A stretch of DNA of 64,000 nucleotides, from NCBI GenBank assembly GCA_029216955.1, contig JANAVB010029819.1, forward strand, positions 33,493,648 through 33,557,647. Reading direction: 5' to 3'. Below, piece after piece: positions 1 through 12,553 of this stretch. A model generated the notes under the pieces. That model was not told where the DNA came from, searched no databases, and saw only the letters and a list, made by a program, of their open reading frames with translations. A program made the position numbers and the translations under genes. The stretch's first letter is position 1. Each line of letters starts with the position of its first letter. Source of the DNA: Iris pallida (lineage: Eukaryota > Streptophyta > Magnoliopsida > Asparagales > Iridaceae).

Positions 1-980
1 CAATTCAAAATTTTGCGGATTAAGATGCTACATATACAACATGAAATACCAAGGGTGAAATATCAGACAGAGAGCACATCTCACCTTCCATTTGTTGCTT
101 AAACTTTTAAACCAATTGTTCCTCTGCATTCTTTATCGGTTCAATCAAACCCTTACTGATGGCAGAGCTGATCCAGGATCACCAACAGAAACAAGTCGGC
201 AGCCATTGCGGACTTAGGCTCCACGGAATTTTTATCAGAAGCTGAGGAAAGGTCAGAGAAGATGGACTCGAGACTTCCTTGGAGCTCGGAAATCAGTTTC
301 ATCCTCTTTCCTTGAACTTGCATGAAATCCTGCCATCCCAAAGAAAGATTTGAAAACCATAAGTAACCAATTAACATAATACACAACTAACTTTTCTTGC
401 TTCAAGATATTGTGCATTCAGTCCACGACTTTAACAGTTTCTAGCTGTGACAAGCTTGTGACTACGACAAATGCATCAGTTCCAGTCTTGTTCATCCTGT
501 GACCGGAGTAATCTCCTTTCGTAATTGGGACCCATTTTGGTAATTATCCTCGTGAAATGCAAGGGGAATAATGTTGTTCTTGCTTCCAATATCTGACTTC
601 TCATTTCAAGAATCTTTGGACTAACCTTGATCCATGAGGGAGGTACGGATCCCCGGAGCGTGACAATCCTTAAAGGTACAGTCAACGCATAAGTCTTCAA
701 CTTCCAGCTCTCAAATGCAGCCCTTAACTCCTCATCTTCTGTTCTTTCATCATCAAGATTGGAACTTTCCGTCACAGAGTTCTCTAAAAACAATAAATTT
801 GTATCAAATGATGACTCCGAAGTACCACAACAGTATATCAACCAATTCAGTGTACTATCCCTTCATGTTCACTTAAATAGTGTCCATTAGCAATAGCCGC
901 AATTTGATAAAACTTTAGGTTAGCAAATTCTCTAAGATGTAGTAATATTAAATTACAGTGAAACACTGATAAGGAATTAA

Positions 981-1135
981 GGGCAGAGGCTCCCACTTAT
1001 GAAGATCTAGGGAGGGTCAAGATGTATGCATCCTTAACCCCATATGTGTGGATAGAGGCTGTTTTCACAACACAAATCCGAATATTCTAGGATGCAAGCT
1101 ACAAATCTTACCATCGCACCAAGCAACGCCCTCTT
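981..1135 (-). repeat. degenerate tRNA-derived SINE in intron 1 of the PotD-like gene
   Basis: Read on the minus strand it begins GGCGTTGCTTGGTGCGATGG (A-box-like), carries a decayed B box near 1075-1085, then the GCCTCTATCC...GGGTTAAGGATGCATACATC tract typical of a common plant SINE family. No clear target duplication was found. Confidence 0.5.
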
Positions 1136-1519
1136 GTTAACCCTAGCTAAGTTATCAAATTTGCATCAAATTTTTCAACTAGATAAACAAGATTGAAACA
1201 TTATGTTACAGAGTTCTCTAGAAAGCGATAAACTTCGCATCAATGGTTGACCCCGAAGCACCACAACAATATAGGATCATAACAATCAATTCAGCTTAAT
1301 ATATATAAAAAATAATAATAAATAAAATAAAAAAATTCAGCTTAATATCCTTTTATTTTCGCTCAAATACCTGCCATTGTCTAAACTGACACAAGTTGGT
1401 AAGTTTACGCTACCAATTTCTCTAAAAAATTGTCAAATATACTCGATGAAACCCACATGCTAAAGCTAAATAATCACAAGAAATAACCGTCGAATTTTTA
1501 CCCTGCTAAACAAGATTAA

Positions 1520-2323
1520 GGGGGGTGTTCCTTTTTTTTCACTTATAAGTGAATTTCACTTATTCTATGTGGGGCCTCACTTATAAGTGAATTTTGTCCC
1601 AAAAGTGTGTTCATTTTTTCGCACTTGTAAGTGATTTTCACTTATAAGTAGCTCCAAATTCATAAGTGATTTTTTTCCACTAATTTGATTGCCCAAGTAC
1701 TTATTACATCCGAAAAGTCCGTTATGTCCATATACAAACTTAAAAATTGTTTCAATTGTCCAAATTATAATAGAAATTGGTTTTCCTATATATAAACCTA
1801 ATCACCCATTCCTCTTCCCTTTTCCTTCTTAACAACCAAGAATACCCTCTCTGTTCCGTCAAAACAATCCCAAAATCCGTTCCAAAAACATCCTCGTTTT
1901 TCAGCAGCTATCGCGAGTTCTCGGGACCATATCTCCCAACTCTAAGGTTCGAATCGCTTCCATTTTTTTTGGAATCGTCTCGAGATAACCTTTCTGAACT
2001 ATAATTTTGTGTAAGACGAACTTCGAATTATGGAACATATTATATGTGTATTTGTGTTGAACTAAACATTTCGATATTTGTAGTAGAATATTTTGGTCCG
2101 CATATTTTTGGATTGTCATCTATCATCCATTGTTTTACATGAGAGGTAATAATGGTAAAATATCACTTATAAGTGCCCAGAAAAAGAACAACAAAATCAC
2201 TTATAAGTGAAAAAAACACTTATAAGTAAAAAAAAAAATCAGATTTATAAGTGCACTTGTAAGTGAAATGAAGTATGTGGCACTTATAAGTGACCCATAA
2301 GTGGGGAAAAAAAGAACACCCCC
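1520..2323. mobile_element. PIF/Harbinger (Tourist-type) MITE, 804 bp
   Basis: Terminal inverted repeats GGGGGGTGTTC at 1520 and GAACACCCCC ending at 2323, each flanked by TAA (1517-1519 and 2324-2326), the 3-bp target duplication of PIF/Harbinger elements. The palindrome CACTTATAAGTG or close variants recurs in the outer 150-200 bp at both ends and looks like a subterminal transposase-binding repeat. No transposase is encoded. The element lies in intron 1 of the PotD-like gene. Confidence 0.85.
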
Positions 2324-2469
2324 TAAATTTTCCATCATGGAGCTCTCTATTCATATTAAACAACCACTTTCGTATCACCACAACATTGTATCAATCAATA
2401 CAATATACCAGAAAATCTAAATTAACCGAAAGTGCGCAGAATTGACGTACGAGAAAGTTAAAAAAAGGG

Positions 2470-2474
<5 letters not shown>

Positions 2475-2510
<36 letters not shown>
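2475..2510. repeat. 36-bp poly-G run just inside intron 1 of the PotD-like gene
   Basis: An uninterrupted run of 36 G on the plus strand. On the gene's own strand this is 36 C starting 15 bp downstream of the exon 1 splice donor. Confidence 0.95.
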
Positions 2511-2513
<3 letters not shown>

Positions 2514-2778
2514 TGAAATTTATACCTGAAGTTACGGAGACTTGGGGAGGAAGAGACGGTGGCGAGGGATTGACGGCGCACGCGCGGGCTCGCGCTCCGA
2601 CGAGGAACACGGCGGCGGAGGCGACGAGAGAGAGGAGGAGCGGCGGCGGAGGAGGAAGGCGACGGCGTTCGTGGATGGGATCTCGACCGTTGGCAGAGAA
2701 ACGGACGGTTGCGATGGGGAATCTAGGGTTAGGGTTTGGGAAGAAATGGAGGTGGGGTTGGAAGGAGAGGAGCGCCAT

Positions 2779-3330
2779 TGGGGGGAGAGGGAGATGAAGC
2801 TTTCTTTTCTTTCTTTTACTGGGTTTCGGATCCTTTCTCTATAAATATCAACTTTTTGGAAACGGGTCCTGTAAAAGGATCCGTCGATCCGATTTCTATT
2901 GGGTTATTACTTTGGTAACACAAACCCGACTACATGGGCATTGAACCTATACGGCTATACATGGAATCTTTCTATATATTCCTATATAATTTTGATTGTC
3001 GAGCCAATTTTTTGACAATTTGTGACAAGACTGCTCTTTTTTGGCAGTCTTTTGTTGTTCCAAACAGAATTTAAAACTTCAAAATTCTATTAATAAAATT
3101 TAAAAGTTAAAAAAAAAAAATCCAAAATGGGGACTATCTATCAAAAAATTATGAAAAAAAATAGATTAAGGTTTAAAAATTTGAAAAGGAATAGAAAAAA
3201 GATATTTTTTAATATATATTTGAAGTTGTGATTCTCCCAAACAATTCTCAAGATATATTTTCAATAAATTTGTGTTATCCCCTATCATTTGTTGTAGTTT
3301 CCTTATCATTTGTCATTATTATTATTATTA
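2779..3330. other. AT-rich spacer upstream of the PotD-like gene
   Basis: It would contain the promoter and 5' UTR of the minus-strand gene starting at 2778. A pyrimidine/purine-rich tract lies at 2795-2820. I see no gene and no convincing TATA box in the right orientation. Confidence 0.5.
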
Positions 3331-3360
3331 CTAGTATATATGCACGTGCGTTGCATCTAT
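3331..3360 (-). mobile_element. Helitron-like 3' terminus (minus strand)
   Basis: On the minus strand the sequence ends in a hairpin-capable GCACGTGC segment, then ATATATACTAG followed by T, matching the CTAG/T end of plant Helitrons. A diverged similar segment lies at about 3585-3625. The 5' TC end could not be located. Confidence 0.3.
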
Positions 3361-3696
3361 TTTATGATACTTGAAATTTTTTTTTAATTGTTATATTGCT
3401 TAAAAAGAGTAAACAAATTTTTTAAAAAATTTTACTACTTAAAAAAACCAAACAACAGCTCATCTTATTTTTCTATACGTATTACATAATTACACATGTT
3501 AAATTTAACAAACAATTTCAATTATTAGATATTTTTGGAAAAAAAATCATAATAAAGTTTCTAAATTTTCTTATTATATAGTATAGTATATATGGACGTA
3601 ATTTGTACGTATTTTATAAACTATCATTAGGAAGACTAAAAGACTACTATAATTATTCTAATTTTTATTAAAAATATTTTGGGTTAATTATTCTAA

Positions 3697-3805
<109 letters not shown>

Positions 3806-4889
3806 TGTCACGACCCGCACCCAGATATACGGGTACGAATACGTGGGCCACGCCCAGCCTACGCCGCGGTATCGGCGGTAGAACGCTGTCAAGTATACTA
3901 TACTAACTACAACATCTAAAGATCCATAACTAGAAATGTACTCATGTCACATCACGAAACTAAGGAAGATAAGACAAGAAATAATAACGATATCACTAGA
4001 ACAACTATAATCTACAAGGATCATAAGACAGGAAAATAAAGAATGAACAACAAAACTAACTAAGGATAACTACCAGGCAACTCACATAGAAGAATAGTGA
4101 GATCCATCTCAGCTAGCAACATCATGAAGTCCAATACTGAGGGCACAACTACTCCTAAATTTTGTCAACATATCCAGTCAGGATGGAACGAGCACAAATC
4201 TCAAATAACAGTTCTAATTAGACGATATTGAACATGTAGCAGTAAATAGAGAGAATATACAAAAAATTATGAAATGTACATGTGAGTATCATGGCAAGGT
4301 AAGCTGTAAATCTAGAGCTAGAACAAGGCAAGTAAAACTGATCATGGCATGTACAAGAATCAAGAATCACCTATCTAGGTGTGTGAGTACTAGCTACAAT
4401 ACGTGGCCGGCTTGGGAACTTGCACAATAGTATCAGGCCTGGCTAACCATACGTGGGGTGTATGATCAACACTCACAATCAATAGGTGCACAAGGGGTGC
4501 ACAATGGGCTTTGACCACATATCTACACTAATACTCCCCGTCCCCGACTAGTATAATGGATCCAACCATGACACATCATGACATGCGATTCTCCGAGAGG
4601 GTAGCTAGCCTTCGCAGGAATCGTGTCTATACAATGCACAAGGAACAAGAAAGACTTGCACAAGATATACCAAGGAAAGCGAGGAATAACATCTCATGAC
4701 GGGATCCAGAGAAATACCAATCCGTGTGAACAATGTGTCAAGAGAACAAGGGTATCTACACTAAATACAAGAAACATAAACGATATCATAAAACAGAAAT
4801 ATTATCAGAGAATGTACTCGCCTGAGATCTGGTGGAATATGTCAACTGGTCCAAGAACAGTGCCTCGAGGACCTATAGGTGGAATACTG

Positions 4890-5290
4890 TATCAATATAA
4901 GGGTTTGGAAGTAAAATCAAGTCATACTAAGTCAAACTAGGTCAAGACAAGTCAAAGCAAAACAAACTAGGTCAAACTAAGTCAAGGGTTGACTTACAGT
5001 TGACTTCTGATCAACTGGTCAACTCTGGTCAACCCTAGGTCAACTCGGGTCAAACTTGACTAATGTTGACTAACAGTTGACTTTGGGTCAACTGGTCAAC
5101 TCTGGTCCAGTTCTGGTCAAATTTAGGCTACGGTTGACTTCCGTTTGACCTTTGTTCAAAATAGTCAACTGTGGTCAACCAGGGTCAAAACTAGTCTAAT
5201 CTTGGTCAAATGTTGACTCGACTTCGATATTCAGTCAAAGTAGTCAACCATGGTCAAACTGGGTCAAAGGTAGTCTCTATAAACATTTCC
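4890..5290 (-). promoter_or_regulatory. W-box (TTGAC) array in LARD 3' LTR
   Basis: About two dozen GTCAA motifs on the plus strand, i.e. TTGAC in element sense, many followed by C or T as in the WRKY-binding W-box TTGAC(C/T). Binding is inference. Confidence 0.5.
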
Positions 5291-5612
5291 AAGGTCAACT
5301 TATGAATTTCAGTGATTTAGAAATTACTGAAATCGACGGGTCTCTAAAACGACCAAAAAGAGAAAATATTATAATAATAGGGTGACACAAAAAGGGAAGA
5401 AATATACAGATGTTGTCGGATGATGAAACTAACATCACCAACGTGTCCAGAATGGTCAAATCAGCTAGGATAGCCTGTCCAAAAGTCCAATTTGGACACA
5501 GGGGCAAAACGGTAATTTTGGGCCAAAATGATGTCCGCCGTTGGACACACTTTGCACCGAAAAACGTGCCAAAATAAAAGTGCACAAAAACTAACAAATT
5601 ATATGTCCACAA

Positions 5613-6245
5613 ATCCAGAATGACGATACGATCCCAACGGTATATCCAGAATTGGATTCCGTTGACCCGATCTCAAATTGGTCCGTTGACCAGGACATTG
5701 AAATTCCGATTTGCACGGAAAAGCGTGTCGGAGCCAATGTCCTCAAAACTCAGCAAATTATATGTCAACGAGTCTACAATGACGATACGAACTCAACGGT
5801 ATATCCGGAATTGGATTCCGATGAGCCGATCTCAAAATGACCCGTTGACCCGGATATTGGTATCCGACTTGCACCGAAATGCGTGCCGGAACCAATGTCC
5901 ACTAAAACCTAGTAAATTATATGTCAACGAGTCCAGAATGACGATATGAACTCAACGGTATATCCGAAATTGGATTCCGATGAGCCGATCTCAAAATGAC
6001 CCGTTGATCCGGATACTGGTATCCGACTTGCACCGAAATGCGTGCCGGAACCAATGTCCACTAAAACCTAGCAAATTATATGTCAACGAGTCCAGAATGA
6101 CGATACGAACTCAACGGTATATCCGGAATTGGATTTCGATGAGCCGATCTCAAAATGACCCGTTGACCCAGAAAGTGGGACCCGCTTTGCACCGAAATGC
6201 GTGTCAGGGCCCACGTTCTCCAAATCAAGCAAACTTTATTTGAAA
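5613..6245. repeat. 159-bp tandem array in LARD 3' LTR
   Basis: Four copies spaced about 159 bp, each starting near AGAATGACGATACGAACTC and containing CGGTATATCCGGAATTGGAT and a GTTGACCC motif. The last copy is diverged. The same array is in the other LTR. Confidence 0.85.
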
Positions 6246-8270
6246 CATGCCAGAACGACGCCACGAGCCTACTGGTGGTGTCAGAAATTGAATCCGGAGT
6301 CCCGGGTTCAAAATGGAATTTAACAAGTGCAACACTAAGAATTCGAACAGACAACTTTGGCGTCGAATTCGACCGACCTAACGAGCTCAAACTGAAATAA
6401 AATCTAAAGGGGACATGAAGAGGGTTATACCAGCTGTGCACCGGAACTGATGACGCGCAAAACGGAGCTGCGACGGCGGAGTTACGAGTCGACGAAGTTG
6501 GCGTCGTAAAACTGTACACAATTAAACGGTCAACTTTGCGGCCAGATTTGATGTATCAAACGAAAGAATTTACGGGCGAAATTTGACAGAGGCGAAGAGG
6601 TATATACCGAGATTGCGACGGAAGAAACGGATCGCCGATCCAACTGTCAGATTTCCCTAGAAATGCGCACGAAGTTGCTGCGACGAGGCGCCAATTCTGG
6701 ACTTCGCGCGCGCGCGTGTCGACGGAATTTCGTGAAAAAAATGCACGAATCGCCTCGAGGGCGCGTCCCGGAGGACGTTGGCCGCCACGGGAAGGTGCGG
6801 GGGTGTGCGCCCGGCCAGGGGGGGCCGGCCACGCGGTGGCGCACGGCCACCCGCCGGCGGCGGCGGCGCTGAACCGCCGGCCAGGGGCGCGGGGTGCTGC
6901 TGCCCCTGCTGCAGCTGCTGCTGCGTGCTGCACTGCTGCGGCTGCTGCCTCGCGGCGGCGCGCGCGGCGGCGCAGCCAGGCGGCGCGGCGGGAGTGGTGC
7001 TCGGTGGTGGGGCGAGTGGATGATGGAGGTGGTGGCGGTTTGGTGATGGTGATGATGATGGGATGATGAAGAGGATGAGAAGGAGGAAGGAGAAGAAGAA
7101 TGGTGAGGGTGGTGGTGATGCTCGGCCACCACAGGGGGGTTTGGCTGCAGGTGGGAGTGGTGGTGTAGTGTAAGGAGAGAGGGAGAAAGAGTGGTATTAT
7201 GTGTGTTTGAGAGAAAGAGAGAGAGAGAAGGAAAGATATTAATGTGTGTTTGTGTGTATATAATATAAAAAGTGAGAGGGATATTAAGAGAGAGAGAGAG
7301 TAGAAAGTAGAAAGAGGGTGGAGGGGGGGGTTGTGTCCTGTACGGGTAGGGGAGGAGAAAGTTGTGATGGAGTGAGAGAGTGTAATAAAGGGGAGAGAGA
7401 TATTTATGAATATATATATTTAATATATATTTGAATGGAGAGAAAGAAATAGATATTTGTATAAAATAAACATATTTTCAAATAGGAAAAAAATGCAGAC
7501 ACATCAGTGGGATGTATGGACTGTTATGGTAGGGTCCATGCCAAACTAGGTCGGACGTTGGGCCAAGTTTGGACAAAGTCGAAGCCATGATTTAATTAAT
7601 TTATAATTTAAACTAATTAAAAATCCCGGATGAAATGGGACCACAAGGGAGATCAGATCGGTGGCACGCAAGTGGCACGTGCATAGTAGGCTCAAAACAG
7701 GCCAGGGCCATATACTGGGTCGACTGGATTGGACCGATGTCGGGCCCGAAATTAAATGGGAAATTAAATCAGGTTTTACGGCAGATAATTAATTGGCCTA
7801 AATTGAACCGAAAGTTGTGCGAAGGAAATGGAGCACAAGAGGGTGTGTCTGAGTGGGACACGAAGGTCATGGGTGAAGAGCGTCTCGAGTAGATCAGGCA
7901 TGACAAGTTGGTTCTGAGAAAATGACTGGTCTGGTGCTCCTAAAATAAAAGTCACGGTAACGTGCATATGATGATCAAGAAAAAGAGTGGGAATTCAATT
8001 AATAATTAAATGGTCTAATATTGACCCGAACTTGCGCGAAGCAAAAAGAGCACAAGAAAACTAGTTCAAGTGGGACAGGACATATCAAAATGAAGATAAT
8101 CTCGTCTACTACAAACTCCAAGAAGGAGGTTTCCAGAGACTGGCATCCCTGATGCTCTAGAATTCCAAGTCACGGTAAAGAGCATTAAATCAAATAATAA
8201 TCAAATAATAATATTCTAATTAATTGATTATTAAAATTAAAAAAATAAGCCCTAAATTCAGGGGCTTACA

Positions 8271-10112
8271 ATCCTACCCACCTTATAAAAATTTCGTCCT
8301 CGAAATTAAAGGTTGGTAGTGGGGTTAAAACATGATAGAAGATTTAGGCAATAATTTAGGCACGATCCAAAAATGACGAGTTTTGCACGATCAAGATAAT
8401 CGATTTACAATTGTTCAGGCACGATGAGGGATTTGGCACGATAGAATCATGATATGAATCAAAATTATATGTGAATGATTTCAGGAATAAGTCAAGTCAT
8501 TGGGGCACGATTTTAGATATGACAACGAAATCAAAACTTGAGCTTCGTCCGGTTACAATCGAGTCAAACATTGGTTAACAGGATTTCAGCTCGATGAAAT
8601 TAGATTTAGGGTTAAGATTATCAAGATCATAAAAATCAAAGTTGGATAGTCATAATCTAAAACAGGGCTAAGAGAAGCAAATGGAGAGAAAAATTTCGAG
8701 AATAGCACGATTGAGAGATAGATTTGATAGAAATCGGATTATAGGTCACATAAGCACGATCAAGATCCAAGTTCAGTTATGAAAGACGATAAAATCATGA
8801 ATTCGAAATCAAAGTCCTAAAAGCACTATTAGGAAGGAACCCAAGTCACAAAGAATTTGAAGTCATCTAGAGTCTAGTCAGCAATTAAGACTCTTTGGCA
8901 CGATAAACAAGACGACCAAAATTGATTGGTCATGGACAGAAGGGAATTAAAATCTTAATAGTATCGAAATTTAAGAAATAATTGAAATATGAAATTTTCA
9001 AAATTTTCAGAGTTTCCAAGTGTAGATGGCAGATGTAGATATGATGTAGGTGATTTGTGTAATCAAGACATAGCTAAACAAGGCAAAGGAAATAACGGTA
9101 AGATGAGAAAATTATCATGCGATGGGAGAGAAAATAATGATAAACAAGAAATAATGGTAGGAATTATTTTGCTCAATTGGTAAAGAAGTGAATCAACTTA
9201 AGATATGACCTGATAACCATACACGTCTATCCAAAATCATGTTGCCAGAATTCTTGCCACGCCAGTAAGCATAGCGGTAATAAACAATGAAGTCCATAAC
9301 TATGGTATACACCCTATAATCATGTCATCTGGATTCCTTACCACGCCAACCGGTATGGCTGCAAGAGAATCTAAATGACATAACTAGGATAGTATATCCA
9401 AATCAGGCTCCATGTCCTTGTCTCGCTAGCTAATATGACTGCGATGAATTCTAAACTACATAAATAAAGTAGACACTTACTGTTCTCATCGTCCTCGTCC
9501 AAAATATGTTTATCAGGATATCTTAACTCAATTCTTAAAAGAATTATCCAAAACAAAATCAATTGTCAACAACGAATATTTAAGATTTAAAATTTAACAA
9601 CAAGTCAAGGGTAAGTTAATAGAAACAACGGAAACAACTTCCGAGATAGGGTTCAGAGGAAAATCTTAGGAAAAGTCCCGAGGGTATTACCTAGGTCAAG
9701 ATAGAAAATGGTGGAATATAATCTAGAACAACCTCGACCATGATACGAGGTTGGTAAATCATATTCTCTCTCCAACCTAGATGATATACAAGTTCAACTT
9801 ATACCTTCCCTCTGGGGTCCACCAACTCATCCCAACGAATAATAAAGTACGATAACTGAAAGATATCTCAGGAATCAGGACGGATAGAAACGAATGGGAA
9901 TAGATTCGAAGAGTTTCGAAATAAGATTTCCAGGGGTCATCCCTAGAATCTATCAAGAGTTCCTAATATGTGACTGAGTACCAAATCCTAAAATATTCTA
10001 TTACTCAACCTTAATCCTAGGGCAGGCTCGCAGTAGTACAGATAAGCTCAAGTACGACCACGACTTCGCATTAATTGCAAAGACTGACCTGCGTGGGCCA
10101 CCACTAAAAACG
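8271..10112 (-). other. Non-coding interior of the LARD
   Basis: No frame encodes recognisable gag, protease, RT or integrase. The left end carries the Gypsy-like pre-LTR sequence (8280-8315). The right end carries a leader whose minus-strand sequence (TGGTGGCCCACGCAGGTC, about 10084-10102) parallels the leader of the Gypsy element at 57182; it may include the primer-binding site, but I cannot name the tRNA. A CACGAT motif recurs between 8350 and 8920. Confidence 0.75.
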
Positions 10113-11197
10113 TGTCACGACCCGCACCCAGATATACGGGTACGAATACGTGGGCCACGCCCAGCCTACGTCGCGGTATCGACGGTAGAACGCTGTCAAG
10201 TATACTATACTAACTACAACATCTAAAGATCCATAACTAGAAATGTACTCATGTCACATCACGAAACTAAGGAAGATAAGACAAGAAATAATAACGATAT
10301 CACTAGAACAACTATAATCTACAAGGATCATAAGACAGGAAAATAAAGAATGAACAACAAAACTAACAAAGGATAACTACCAGGCAACTCACATAGAAGA
10401 ATAGTGAGATCCATCTCAGCTAGCAATATCATGAAGTCCAATACTGAGGGCACAACTACTCCTAAAATTTTGTCAACATATCCAGTCAGGATGGAACGAG
10501 CACAAATCTCAAATAACAGTTCTAATTAGACGATATTGAACATGTAGCAGTAAATAGAGAGAATATATAAGAAATCATGAAATGTACATGTGAGTATCAT
10601 GGCAAGGTAAGCTGTAAATCTAGAGCTAGAACAAGACAAGTAAAACTGATCATGGCATGTACAAGAATCAAGAATCACCTATCTAGGTGTGTGAGTACTA
10701 GCTACAATACGTGGCCGGCTTGGGAACTTGCACAATAGTATCAGGTCTGGCTAACCATACGTGGGGTGTATGATCAACACTCACAATCAATAGGTGCACA
10801 AGGGGTGCACAATGGGCTTTGACCACATATCTACACTAATACTCCCCGTTCCCGACTAGTATAATGGATCCAACCATGACACATCATGACATGCGATTCT
10901 CTGAGAGGGTAGCTAGCCTTCGCAGGAATCGTGTCTATACAATGCACAAGGAACAAGAAAGACTTGCACAAGATATACCAAGGAAAGCGAGGAATAACAT
11001 CTCATGACGGGATCCAGAGAAATACCAATCCGTGTGAACAATGTGTCAAGAGAACAAGGGTATCTACACTAAATACAAGAAACATAAACGATATCATAAA
11101 ACAGAAATATTATCAGAGAATGTACTCGCCTGAGATCTGGTGGAATATGTCAACTGGTCCAAGAACAGTGCCTTGAGGACCTGTAGGTGGAATACTG

Positions 11198-11598
11198 TAT
11201 CAATATAAGGGTTTGGAAGTAAAATCAAGTCATACTAAGTCAAACTAGGTCAAGATAAGTCAAAGCAAAACAAACTAGGTCAAACTAAGTCAAGGGTTGA
11301 CTTACAGTTGACTTCTGATCAACTGGTCAACTCTGGTCAACCCTAGGTCAACTCGGGTCAAACTTGACTAATGTTGACTAATAGTTGACTTTGGGTCAAC
11401 TGGTCAACTCTGGTCCAGTTCTGGTCAAATTTAGGCTACGGTTGACTTCCGGTTGACCTTTGTTCAAAATAGTCAACTGTGGTCAACCAGGGTCAAAACT
11501 AGTCTAATCTTGGTCAAATGTTGACTCTACTTCGATATTCAGTCAAAGTAGTCAACCATGGTCAAATTGGGTCAAAGGTAGTCTCTATAAACATCTCC
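11198..11598 (-). promoter_or_regulatory. W-box (TTGAC) array in LARD 5' LTR
   Basis: Second copy of the TTGAC(C/T)-rich stretch. As part of the 5' LTR it would lie upstream of or within the element's transcript start. Confidence 0.5.
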
Positions 11599-11920
11599 AA
11601 GGTCAACTTATGAATTTTAGTGATTTAGAAATTACTGAAATCGACGGGTCTCTAAAACAACCAAAAGGAGAAAATATTATAATAATAGGGTGACAGAAAA
11701 AGAGAAGAAATATACAGATGTTGTCGGATGATGAAACTAACATCACCAACGTGTCCAGAATGGTCAAATCAGCTAGGATAGCCTGTCCAAAAGTCCAATT
11801 TGGACACAGGGGCAAAACAGTAATTTCGGGCCAAAATGATGTCCGCCGTTGGACACACTTTGCACCGAAAAATGTGCCAAAATAAAAGTGCACAAAAACT
11901 AACAAATTATATGTCCACAA

Positions 11921-12553
11921 ATCTAGAATGACGATACGATCCCAACGGTATATCCAGAATTGGATTCCGTTGACCCGATCTCAAATTGGTCCGTTGACCA
12001 GGACATTGAAATTCCGATTTGTACGGAAAAGCGTGTCGGAGCCAATGTCCTCAAAACTCAGCAAATTATATGTCAACGAGTCCAGAATGACGATACGAAC
12101 TCAACGGTATATCCGGAATTGGATTCCGATGAGCCGATCTCAAAATGACCCGTTGACCCGGATACTGGTATCCGACTTGTACCGAAATGCGTGCCGGAAC
12201 CAATGTCCACTAAAACCTAGCAAATTATATGTCAACAAGTCCAGAATGACGATATGAACTCAACGGTATATCCGGAATTGGATTCCGATGAGCCGATCTC
12301 AAAATGACCCGTTGACCCGGATACTGGTATCCGACTTGCACCGAAATGCGTGTCGGAACCAATGTCCACTAAAACCTAGCAAATTATATGTTAACGAGTC
12401 CAGAATGACGATACGAACTCAACGGTATATCCGGAATTGAATTCCGATGAGCCGATCTCAAAATGACCCGTTGACCCAGAAAGTGGGACCCACTTTGCAC
12501 CGAAATACGTGCCAGGGCCCACGTTCTCCAAATCAAGCAAACTTTATATGAAA
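11921..12553. repeat. 159-bp tandem array in LARD 5' LTR
   Basis: Copies begin at about 11922, 12081, 12240 and 12399, giving an exact 159-bp spacing. Confidence 0.85.

Larger units (their letters stand above)
85..2778 (-). pseudogene. PotD-like (putrescine-binding-protein-related) plastid-targeted protein, 5' three exons, decayed
   Basis: Three exons read on the minus strand. Exon 1 (2526-2778) starts MALLSFQPHLHFFPNPNPRF and is Ser/Pro/Arg-rich, like a plastid transit peptide; it ends at a GT donor with one base of the next codon. Exon 2 (626-783) completes that codon and carries the conserved-looking PLRIVTLRGSVPPSWIK. Exon 3 (85-329) begins DFMQVQGKRMK. From memory this resembles plant proteins related to bacterial PotD (such as Arabidopsis AT1G31410); a search is needed to confirm. 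Exon 3 needs three small deletions undone to read through: about one base near 194-195, one near 177-178 and two near 112-115; it then ends in KWK before a GT donor at 84. Exons 1 and 2 look intact and the splice phases fit. The gene continues off the left edge. Either a young pseudogene or indel errors in the assembly. Confidence 0.55.
3806..8270 (-). repeat. 3' LTR of the LARD (4465 bp)
   Basis: On the minus strand it starts TGTAAGCCCCTGAATT (at 8270) and ends GGTGCGGGTCGTGACA (at 3806). It contains a TTGAC array, a 159-bp tandem array, a CAG/CTG- and GC-rich stretch (6830-7030) and a GA-rich stretch (7190-7400). Poly-Ala, poly-His and poly-Gln frames in the GC-rich part are not genes. Confidence 0.9.

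Noticed and set aside
4623..4940. 105-aa frame also found at 10931 in the other LTR
   Set aside because: Duplicated because it lies in the two LTRs; the second copy has a stop earlier, and composition is not protein-like.
6556..7140. Long Ala-, His- and Pro-rich reading frames, repeated at 12840-13440
   Set aside because: They come from CTG/GCC and CAC repeats in a GC-rich part of the LARD LTRs, are open in several frames on both strands and have no start context or homology.
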